A stretch of 64,000 nucleotides of DNA from Calendula officinalis. Taxonomy: Eukaryota; Streptophyta; Magnoliopsida; Asterales; Asteraceae. Positions within the stretch are counted from its first letter, which is position 1, and every line of letters begins with the position of its first letter. Below the pieces are notes generated by a model that had not been told where the DNA came from, did no database searches, and saw only the letters and a list, made by a program, of their open reading frames with translations. Shown one piece after another: positions 40,994 to 51,736 of the stretch. A program made the translations under genes and the position numbers. Where the stretch lies: positions 48,163,901-48,227,900 of the forward strand of contig OY970830.1 of the NCBI GenBank assembly GCA_963853835.1, read 5' to 3'.

Positions 40994-43900
40994 TCTTGCT
41001 TCATGGAATATCAGGGGCTTGAACCAGACCCCTAAACAAGAAGAGGTTCGTCAAGTAGTTCTAGATAACCCCCTTAGTATTTGTGCTATTTTAGAATCTC
41101 ATGTTAATGTGGCGGATGTGTATGATGTTTGTAAGAAAGTGTGTGCTAGTTGGAATTGGATGTCGAATGGGCATCATTGTGATACAGGCTCTCGTATTAT
41201 CCTCGGATGGGATGAGAGGATTCTAGATGTTATGATCCTTTCTCAAACGAATCAGGTTATGCATGTTCAAATTATTACTAAAGGTGATCAGAAATCTTTC
41301 TTTTGCTCTTTTGTGTATGCCGACACTTATTACATCGATAGAAGAGTCCTATGGCAGAATTTAGTTGGTCATAGTCATCTTATGGCCAATAGGCCATGGA
41401 CGATCCTTGGGGATTTTAATGCAGCTCTAAATCTAGAAGATCACTCATGTGGTGGGTACCAACCCCATATTGCTATGCGGGAATTCAAAGAGTGTGTTAA
41501 TGATATGGCTGTTATGGATATTAATAGTACGGGTCTCCATTTTACCTAGAACAAAAAACCGAAAGGTTCTAGTGGTATCTTAAAGAAGATTGATCGCATT
41601 ATGGGGAACCAAGCTTTCATTGATATGTTCCCGGGATCACTTCGAATTTTTCAGCCATACCGTATTTCGGATCACTCACCTTGTATTCTGAAAATCCCGA
41701 ATGTGTTAAAGTTCAAACCCAAGCCTTTTAAATTCTTTAACTTTCTAGCAGACAAAGCTGAATTCCGTGATATTGTTTCGGCTGCTTGGGCGGAGAACAT
41801 TACTGGTTATGCTATGTACCGTGTGGTGAAACATCTAAAAGCTATTAAACCCCCGCTTCGTAAACTGTTAAAAGACCAAGGAAACTTGCATTCTAAAGTT
41901 AAATTCCTTAGGGTTGAGCTAGATGAAATTCAAAGTGCTATTGATAAAAATCCCCACTGTCCTAAGCTCCGTGAGGATGAGGCACATTATCATCTTGCTT
42001 ATAAGGCTGCGGTTCAAGATGAGGAACTTTTCCTAAAACAGAAAGCTAAAACTGAATGGTTAAGAGTTGGGGACTCTAATTCCGCCTATTTCCACAATGT
42101 TGTCAAGAGTAGATGCCACAGAAATCGAATAGATGCCATTTTTGAGGATTCGATTATGTATGAAGGCAATGATGTCGCTCCAATTTTTGTTAAACATTAC
42201 CAAAATTTCCTTGGTATTGCTGGAAATGTGACCCCGCTCGACACTCATGAGCTGTTTGGTACCACTATCGATCCTCAAAAGGCTGATTTTATGGTCCGCA
42301 ATGTAAGTAATGCTGAAATTAAAAAGGCTCTCTTCTCTATTGGGAATGATAAAGCTCCGGGTCCGGATGGATTCACAGCGGCTTTTTTCAAGAAATCTTG
42401 GGGCATTATTGAGGAGGATGTTTGTAACGCGGTACATGATTTTTTTTCTAACGGAAAGCTGCTCAAAGAAATTAATCATACAATTTTGGCAATGATTCCA
42501 AAAGTCCCAACTCCGTCTAAAACAACGGATTACCGTCCCATTTCATGTTGCAATGTATTATACAAGTGTATCAGTAAAATTATTACTAATCGTATTACCG
42601 AGGTTCTTGGTGATATTGTTAACATAAACCAATCGGCCTTTATTCCAGGGAGACGAATTTCAGATAACGTTCTTCTCACGCAAGAATTGATGCATAATTA
42701 TCATAGGCAATCTGGCCCCCTAGATGTGCTTTCAAAGTCGATATTCAGAAGGCCTATGACACTGTTGATTGGGATTTTCTTCGCTCTTCTCTTGTTGGTT
42801 TTGGTTTTCCTCAAAAAGTGATCATGTGGATTATGGAATGTGTTACATCTCCTTCTTTCTCCATTTGTATTAATGGAGAGGTCCATGGCTGGTTTCGAGG
42901 GAAGCGAGGTTTGAGACAAGGTGACCCTATATCTCCGTTCCTTTTTACTATTGTTATGGAGGTCCTGTCTCTTATTATAAAGCGTAGAGTTAGCAAAAGC
43001 CAGGATTTTAAATATCACAAAGGCTGTGAGCAGCAACAGATTGTCAACTTATGCTTTGCTGATGACCTTTTCCTCTTTGCTCGTGGTAACGTGAATTCGG
43101 CTAATCTGATCATGGATTCTCTGAATGAATTTAAAGAGGTTTTGGGGCTGGTCCCTAGTATCCCAAAGAGTACAGTTTATTTCTGTAATGTCCCTACCGC
43201 AATTCGAAATGCTATTCTAAATCTCATGCCGTTTGAGGAAGGCAATCTCCCGGTTAAATACCTTGGAGTACCGCTGATTTCGTCTAGATTACTTTTTAGA
43301 GATTGTAAAAGCCTTTTAGAAAAGCTGCTGAACCGCATTAATGATTGGAAGAATAAATTTCTTTCGTTTGCAGGCCGCCTCCAACTGATTATTTCAGTGC
43401 TTTCTAATATTCATATTTATTTGGCTTCGGTTTTTATCCTTCCGACCCGAATCATCCAGGAGCTTGAGAAATTAATGCGGGGGTTTCTGTGGTGTCAAGG
43501 TGAAATGAAGAAGGGAAAGGCCAAAGTTTCTTGGGAGATAGTTTGCAAGCCTAAGTCTGAGGGGGGGGCTCGGTATACGCCGTATTAAAGATTTTAATAC
43601 TGCCCTAATGGCTTATAATATTTGGGGTATAGTTTCAAATAAGGAGTCTCTTTGGGTTAAATGGATTCATTCCTACAAGTTGCGGGGTCGGAATTTTTGG
43701 GAGGTACCGTGTACGGGCTCCATGAGCTGGTCCTGGAGGAAGTTACTTCAGCTGCGAAGAGTTATCAGACCTTTTATTTGGCATGTTATCCGTGATGGGA
43801 AATCTACTTCTATTTGGTTTGATAAGTGGAGTACGGCTTGTCCGTTATTTCAGTTCCTATCGCATAGAGATATTACTCGAGCTGGTTTTACTGCCCAGGA

Positions 43901-44642
43901 TATGGTGTCTGATGTAATTACTTATAATAGCTGGATGTGGCCCACTGATTGGTATGCACGGCTCCATGAGATTACTAGTGTTCCGGTTCCCCAGCTGGTC
44001 ACGGATCAAAAGGACAAGGTTGTGTGGATTGATTTAAATGGGTCCTTTCAGCCTTTCTCGGTAAATCTAGCTTGGAACTCTATCAGATCTAGGGAGATTG
44101 AGGTCATTTGGAAAAACGTTGTGTGGTTCTCTCATTGTGTCCCTCGGCATGCTTTTCATATGTGGCTTGTTATGAACAACCGTCTAAAAACTCAAGATAT
44201 GCTGAAACAATGGGATGTTCATCATGATACTGATATTGACTCATTCCGGTGCCCTCTTTGTGATCTTGTGCCTGATTCTCATGCTCACCTTTTCTTTGAA
44301 TGCATATATTCTTCGCAGGTTTGGTTAAAAATCAGAGTGCTTGGGGGGATGGACACCATTGCTCCAAATTTTGCTGCTATAACTGATTACATTATTCCAA
44401 TGTCCAAAGGTAGATCGGCTAAGAGTGTTGTATCCCGTATCGTGCTGGGAGCTACTACCTATTACATTTGGCTAGAGCGAAATACTAGGTTGTTCAGAAA
44501 GAAGTATAAACCGTACATGCAGTTGAGTGATGAAATTATTGCTACTGTTCGGTTAAAACTGATGACTCTGAAGTTTAAGAAGAAGACAGTTGGTGTTGAG
44601 CGGATGCTAGACAACTGGAACATCCCGGATTTGATTGTTTAG
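40977..44642 (+). pseudogene. LINE ORF2: endonuclease, reverse transcriptase and zf-RVT, broken
   Basis: ORF2 nicks target DNA and reverse-transcribes the LINE RNA. Endonuclease (about 40986-41720): SWNIRGLN, LESH, GDFNA and SDHSP (catalytic-type His at 41673). Reverse transcriptase (about 42310-43300): APGPDGF, YRPISCC, motif A with Asp at 42740, motif B GLRQGDPISP near 42908-42937, motif C FADD at 43055-43066, and YLGVPL. zf-RVT: CX2C...H...C at 44250-44303. Breaks: TAG at 41547-41549 at a position usually Trp (TGG to TAG); one C missing from the C-run at 42716-42720; one G too many in the G-run at 43561-43568. Between these points the frames are open. The start may be 40977 or the second ATG at 40986, which overlaps the ORF1 stop. 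Confidence 0.93.
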
Positions 44643-44871
44643 TTCGGTGCTAGGCTCTTATGTTTTCTTTTGGTTTTTTGAGAGAAAGTCTGTTTTGTAA
44701 GGTTGTTGCTAGTTCAAGATGGTCTTAGCTTTGTTTATGGCATGTCATAAACTCTGTCTTTGTTGTTTCAAGCTTTTGCTTGAGGTCAATGTGGCCGCCT
44801 GTCACATTCCTATGTAGTTCTTTTTGTGATTAATATTTTTTAGCCAGGGTGAACCCTTTACCCAAAAAAAA
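44643..44871 (+). other. LINE 3' UTR and poly-A tail
   Basis: T-rich 3' UTR of about 220 bp containing TTTATGGCATGTCATAAACT, then GTGATTAATA, then the terminal AACCCTTTACCC directly before about eight to ten A. The same terminal dodecamer closes the two other LINE copies in the window (45440s on + and 60680s on -), so it is a family 3'-end signature, probably read by the reverse transcriptase. Confidence 0.85.
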
Positions 44872-44886
44872 AACTCATATCGATGG
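44872..44886. repeat. Target-site duplication, right copy, of the full-length LINE
   Basis: Exact repeat of 38626-38640. The first one or two A could belong to the poly-A tail, so the duplication is 13-15 bp. Confidence 0.93.
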
Positions 44887-45145
44887 CCCTTGAACCATTA
44901 TAACTACTAGCCATGACCAATAGCCTATAGATATCCATTTTACAAGTAATAGGTGTCCATAACCCATAACCATAGTCCTTGAACCCTTATAATCACTAGA
45001 TGTCCATAACTGATACTGATGGCATTTGAACCATTATAACTACTAGCCATGACCAGTAGCCTATAGATATCCATTTTACAAGTAATAAGTATCCATAACC
45101 CATAACCATGGCCCTTGAACCATTATAACTACTAGCCATGAGCAA
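44872..45145. repeat. Two satellite monomers between LINE copies
   Basis: A 274-bp stretch of normal satellite separates the full-length LINE from the truncated one. It continues the second monomer family and ends in CCATGAGCAA, where the next LINE begins. Confidence 0.95.
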
Positions 45146-45457
45146 GATGACCTTGAAGTTTAAGAAGAAGACAGTTGGTGTTAAGCGGATGCTTGACATT
45201 TGGAAGATCCCGGACACGATTGTTTAGTTCGGTGGGATGTTTGTGTTTTGTGTTTTCTTGTGAGCGTTAGTCTGTTTTGTGAGGCTGTTTTGCTAGTTAT
45301 AGTTTTGGTCTTAGCTTTGTTTATGGCATGTCATAAACTTTGTCTTTGTTGTGTCGAGCTGTTGCTTGAGGTCAATGTGGCGTTCAGTCACATTCCTATG
45401 TAGTTCTTTTTGTGATTAATATATTTTAGCCAGGGTGAACCCTTTACCCAAAAAAAT
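45146..45457 (+). mobile_element. 5'-truncated LINE fragment (same subfamily)
   Basis: This 312-bp copy contains only the last 26 codons of ORF2, the 3' UTR and an A-tail (AAAAAAATAAA). It aligns end to end with the 3' end of the full-length element 274 bp upstream, with scattered substitutions. 5' truncation is the usual outcome of incomplete reverse transcription. The flanking satellite reads straight through (GAGCAA then ATAGCC), leaving at most a few duplicated bases. Confidence 0.9.
45147..45227 (+). pseudogene. LINE ORF2 C-terminal remnant
   Basis: This 26-codon remnant ending in TAG matches the C-terminus of ORF2 in the full-length element, with about five replacements. It holds no complete domain; the ATG at its start is an internal Met of the parent. 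Confidence 0.88.
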
Positions 45458-45599
45458 AAATAGCCTATAGATATGCATTTTACAACTAATAGGTGTCCAT
45501 AACCCATAACCAAGGCCATTTAATCATAGTAACCACTACATGTCCATAACTCATATCGATGGCCCTTGAACCATTATAACTACTAGCCATGACCAATAG

Positions 45600-46255
45600 C
45601 CTATAGAAATCCATTTTACAAGTAATAGGTTTCCATAACCCATAACCATGGTCCTTGAAACATTACAACCACTAGATGCCCATAAATGATACCGACGGCT
45701 CTTGAACCATTATAACTACTAGCCATGTCCAATAGCTTACAGATATCCATTTTACAAGCAATAGGTGTCCGTAACCCATAACCATGGTTCTTGAACCATT
45801 ATAACCACTAGATGTCCATAACTGATACCGATGGCCCATTATAACTAGTAGCAATGACCAATAGCCTATAGATATCAATTTTACAAGTAATAGGTGTCCA
45901 TACCCCATAACCAAGGCCATTGAACCATTATAACCACTACATGTCCATAACTCATATCGATGGCCCTTGAACCATTATAACTATTAGCTATGACAAATAG
46001 CCTATAGATATCCATTTTACAAGTAATAGGTGTCCATAACCCATAACCATGGTCCTTGAAACATTACAACCACTAGATGTCCATAAATGATACTGACTGC
46101 CCTTGAACCATTATAACTACTAGCCTTGTCCAATAGCTTACAAATATCCATTTTACAAGTAATAGGTGTCCATAACCCATAACCAAGGCCATTGAACCAT
46201 TATAACCACTACATGTCCATAACTCATATCGATGGCCCTTGAACCATTATAACTA
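45600..46255. repeat. Segment repeated 16.9 kb downstream
   Basis: This run of monomers shares several rare variants with 62507-63162: GATGCCCATAAATGATACCG, CAAGCAATAGGTGTCCGTAA, GGCCCATTATAACTAGTAGC and CTGACTGCCC. The offset is 16,907 bp. The similarity fades on both sides, so this is a dispersed copy rather than part of a simple tandem pair. Confidence 0.75.
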
Positions 46256-47679
46256 CTAGCCATGACGAATAGCCTATAGATATCTAGTTTACAAGTAATA
46301 GGTGTCCATAACCCATAACCAAGGCCATTAAACCATTATTAACACTACATGTCCATAACTCATATCGATAGCCCTTGAACCATTATAACTACTAGCCATG
46401 ACCAATAGCCTATAGATATCCATTTTACAAGTAACAGGTGTCCATAACCCATAACCATGGTCCTTGAACCATTATAACCACTAGATGTCCATAACAGATA
46501 CTGATGGCCTTTGAACCATTATAACTACTAGCCATGACCAATAGCCTATAGATATCCATTTTACAAATAATAGGTGTCCATAACCCATAACCATGGCCCT
46601 TCAACCATTATAAATACTAGCCATGAGGAATAGCCTATAGATATGCATTTTACAACTAATAGGTGTCCATAACCCATAACCAAGGCCATTGAATCATTAT
46701 AACCACTACACGTCCATAACTCATATCGATGGCCCTTGAACCATTATAACTACTAGTCATGACCAATATCCTATAGATATCCATTTTACAACTAATAGGT
46801 GTAAAGTAATAGGTGTCCATAACCCATAACCATGGTCCTTGAACCATTATAACTACTAGCCATTGAATCATTATAACCACTACATGTCCATAACTCACAT
46901 CGATGGCCCTTGAACCATTATAACTACTAGCCATGAGCAATAGCTTTCAGATATCCATTTTACAAGTAATAGGTGTCCATAACCCATAACCGTGGTTCTT
47001 GAACCATTATAACCACTAGATGTCCATAACTGATACTGATGGGCCTTGAACCATTATAACTAGTAGCCATGACCAATAGCCTATAGATATCCATTTTACA
47101 AGTAATAGGTGTCCATAACCCATAACCAAGGCCATTGAACCATTATAACCACTACATGTCCATAACTCATATCGATGGCCCTTGAACCATTATAACTACT
47201 AGCCATGACGAATAGCCTATAGATATCCAGTTTACAAGTAATAGGTGTCCATAACCCATAACCATGGCCCTTAAACCATTATAACCACTAGATGTCCATA
47301 ACTCATACTGATGGCCCTTGAACCATTATTACTACTAGCCATTACCAATAGCCTATCGATATCCATTTTACAAGTAATAGGTGTCCATAACCCATAACCA
47401 AGGCCATTAAACCATTATAAACACTACACGTCCATAACTCATATCGATAGCCCTTGAACCATTATAACTACTAGCCATGACAAATATCCTATAGATATCC
47501 ATTTTACAACTAATAGGTGTCCATAACCTATATCGATGGCCCTTGAACCATTATAACCACTACACGTCCATAACTCATATCGATGGCCCTTGAACCATTA
47601 TAGCTACTAGCCATGACCAATATCCTATAGATATCCATTTTACAACTAATAGGTGTCCATAACCCATAACCATGGCCCT

Positions 47680-50600
47680 TGAACCATTATAACTACTAGC
47701 CATGAGTAATAGCCTATAGATATGCATTTTACAAGTAATAGGTGTCCATAACCCATAACCAAGGCCATTGAATCATAATAACCACTACATGTCCATAACT
47801 CATATCGATGGCCCTTGAACCATTATAACTACTAGCCATGACCAATAGCCTATAGATATCCTTTTTACAAGTAATAGGTGTCCATAACCCATAACCATGG
47901 TCCTTGAACCATTATAACCACTAGATGTCCATAACTGATACTGATGGCCTTTGAACCATTATAACTACTAGCCATGACCAATAGCCTATAGATATCCATT
48001 TTACCAGTAATAGGTGTCCATAACCCATAACCATGGCCCTTGAACCATTATAAATACTAGCCATGAGGAATAGCCTATAGATATGCATTTTACAACTAAT
48101 AGGTGTCCATAACCCATAACCAAGGCCATTGAATCATTATAACCACTACACGTCCATAACTCATATCGATGGCCCTTGAACCATTATAACTACTAGCCAT
48201 GACCAATATCCTATAGATATCCATTTTACAACTAATAGGTGTCCATAACCCATAACCATGGCCCTTGTACAATTATAACCACTAGATCCCCAAAACTGAT
48301 ACCGATGGCCCTTGAACCAATATAACTATTAGCCATGACCAAGAGCCTATAGATATCCATTTTACAAGTAATAGGTGTCCATAACCCATAACCATGGTTC
48401 TTGAACCATTATAACTACTAGATGTCCATAACTGATACTGATGGCCTTTGAACCATTATAACTACTAGCCATGTCCAATAGCCTTTAGATGTCCATTTTA
48501 CTAGTAATAGGTGTCCATAACCCATAAACATGGCGCTTGAACCATTATAACTACTAGCCATGAGCAATAGCCTATAGATATGCATTTTACAACTAATAGG
48601 TGTCCATAACACATAACCAAGGCCATTGAATCATAATAACCACTACATCTCCTTAACTCATATTGATGGCCCTTAAACCATTATAACTACTAGCCATGAC
48701 CAATAGCCTATAGATATCCATTTTACAAGTAATAGGTGTCCATAACCCATAACCATGGTCCTTGAACCATTATAACCACTAGATGTCCATAACTGATACT
48801 GATGGCCTTAGAACCATTATAACTACTAGCCATGACCAATAGCCTCTAGATATCCATTTTACAAGTAATAGGTGTCCATAACCCATAACCCATCCCTTGA
48901 ACCATTATAACTACTAGCCATGAGCAATAGCCTATAGATATGCATTTTACAACTAATAGGTGTCCATAACCCATAACCAAGGCCATTGAATCATTATAAC
49001 CACTACATGTCCATAACTCACATCGATGGCCCTTGAACCATTATAACTACTAGCCATGACCAATAGCCTATAGATTTCCATTTTACAAGTAATAGGGGTC
49101 CATAACCCATAACTACGGTCCTTGAACCCTTATAACCACTACATGTCCATAACTGATACTGATGGCATTTGAACCATTATAACTACTAGCCATGACCAGT
49201 AGCCTATAGATATCTATTCTACAAGTAATAGGTGTCCATAACCCATAACCATGGCCCTTGAACCATTATAACTACTAGCCATGAGCAATAGCCTATAGAT
49301 ATGCATTTTACAACTAATAGGTGTCCATAACCCATAACCAAGGCCATTGAATCATAATAACCACTACATGTCCATAACTCATATCGATGGCCCTTGAACC
49401 ATTATAACTACTAGCCATGACCAATAGCCTATAGATATCCTTTTTACAAGTAATAGGTGTCCATAACCCATAACCATGGTCCTTGAACCATTATAACCAC
49501 TAGATGTCCATAACTGATACTGATGGCCTTTGAACTATTATAACTACTAGCCATGACCAATAGCCTTTAGATATCCATTTTACTTGTAATAGGTGTACAT
49601 AACCCATAACCATGGCCCTTGAACCATTATAACTACAAGCCATGAGCAATAGCCTGTAGATATGCATTTTACAACTAATAGGTGTCCATAACCCATAATC
49701 AAGGCCATTGAATCATAATAACCACTACATGTCCATAACTCATATCGATGGCCCTTGAACCATTATAACTACTAGCCATGACCAATTGCCTATAGATATC
49801 CATTTTACAAGTAATAGGTGTCCATAACCCATAACCATGGTCCTTGAACCATTATAACCACTAGATGTCCATAACTGATACTGATGGCCTTAGAACCATT
49901 ATAACTACAAGTCATGACCAATAGCCTCTAGATATCCATTTTACAAGTAATAGGTGTCCATAACCCATAACCATGGTCCTTGAACCATTATAACCACTAG
50001 ACGTCCATAACTGATACTGATGGCCTTTGAATCATTATAACTACTAGCCATGACCAATAGCCTCTAGATATCCATTTTACAAGTAATAGGTGTCCATAAC
50101 CCATACCCATGGTCCTTGAACCATTATAACCACTAGATGTCCATAACTGATACTGATGGCCTTTGAATCATTATAACTACTAGCCATGACCAATAGCCTC
50201 TAGATATCCATTTTACAAGTAATAGGTGTCCATAACCCATAACCCATCCCTTGAACCATTATAACTACTAGCCATGAGCAATAGCCTGTAGATATGCATT
50301 TTACAACTAATAGGTGTCCATAACCCATAACCAAGGCCATTGAATCATTATAACCACTACATGTCCATAACTCACATCGATGGCCCTTGAACCATTATAA
50401 CTACTAGCCATGACCAATAGCCTATAGATTTCCATTTTACAAGTAATAGGTGTCCATAACCCATAACTACGGTTCTTGAACCCTTATAACCACTACATGT
50501 CCATAACTGATACTGATGGCATTTGAACCATTATAACTACTAGCCATGACCAGTAGCCTATAGATATCTATTTTACAAGTAATAGGTGTCCATAACCCAT

Positions 50601-51600
50601 AACCATGGCCCTTGAACCATTATAACTACTAGCCATGAGCAATAGCCTATAGATATGCATTTTACAACTAATAGGTGTCCATAACCCATAACCAAGGCCA
50701 TTGAATCATAATAACCACTACATGTCCATAACTCATATCGATGGCCCTTGAACCATTATAACTACTAGCCATGACCAATAGCCTATAGATATCCTTTTTA
50801 CAAGTAATAGGTGTCCATAACCCATAACCATGGTCCTTGAATCATTATAACCACTAGATGTTCATAACTGATACTGATGGCCTTTGAACCATTATAACTA
50901 CTAGCCATGACCAATAGCCTATAGATATCCATTTTACAAGTAATAGGTGTCCATAACCCATAACCATGGCCCTTGAACCATTATAAATACTTGCCATGAG
51001 GAATAGCCTATAGATATGCATTTTACAACTAATAGGTGTCCATAACCCATAACCAAGGCCATTGAATCATTATAACCATTACACGTCCATAACTCATATC
51101 GATGGCCCTTGAACCATTATAACTACTAGCCATGACCAATATCCTATAGATATCCATTTTACAACTAATAGGTGTCCATAACCCATAACCATGGCCCTTG
51201 TACAATTATAACCACTAGATTCCCAAAACTGATACCGATGGCCCTTGAACCAATATAACTATTAGCCATGACCAATAGCCTATAGATATCCATTTTACAA
51301 GTAATAGGTGTCCATAACCCATAACCATGGTTCTTGAACCATTATAACTACTAGATGTCCATAACTGATACTGATGGCCTTTGAACCATTATAACTACTA
51401 GCCATGTCCAATAGCCTTTAGATGTCCATTTTACTAGTAATAGGTGTCCATAACCCATAACCATGGCGCTTGAACCATTATAACTACTAGCCATGAGCAA
51501 TAGCCTATAGATATGCATTTTACAACTAATAGGTGTCCATAACACATAACCAAGGCCATTGAATCATAATAGCCACTACATGTCCTTAACTCATATCGAT
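47680..51600. repeat. Duplication with 2933-bp period
   Basis: Segments of about 1 kb at 47.68-48.7 kb and 50.61-51.6 kb match at an offset of 2933 bp. Shared variants include CCCTTGTACAATTATAACC (48270 and 51203), ACCAATATAACTATTAGCC and GCCTTTAGATGTCC. The 1.9 kb in between carries the CATAACCCATCCCTTG short monomers also found near 36.9 and 38.5 kb. Edges are approximate. Confidence 0.7.
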
Positions 51601-51736
51601 GCCCTTGAACCATTATAACTACTAGCCATGACCAATAGCCTATAGATATCCATTTTACAAGTAATAGGTGTCCATAACCCATAACCATGGTCCTTGAAAC
51701 ATTATAACCACTAGATGTCCATAACTGATACTGATG

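Larger units (their letters stand above)
38641..44871 (+). mobile_element. Near-full-length L1-like LINE retrotransposon
   Basis: This 6231-bp element has a 5' UTR (38641-39332), ORF1 (39333-40993), ORF2 (40977-44642), a 3' UTR and a short poly-A, flanked by a perfect 15-bp target-site duplication in satellite DNA. A clean 5' junction, two ORFs in order and A-tail plus duplication are the marks of target-primed reverse transcription of a full-length RNA. Coding is broken by three frameshifts and two stops, so it is inactive as read. A perfect target duplication and few other lesions suggest recent insertion. The family is the plant L1 group with a C-terminal zf-RVT domain; I see no RNase H domain. 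Confidence 0.95.

Noticed and set aside
45200..45403. Open frame of 67 codons on + in the truncated LINE
   Set aside because: It begins in another frame of the ORF2 end and runs through the 3' UTR; its Cys/Leu/Val-rich composition reflects T-rich sequence.
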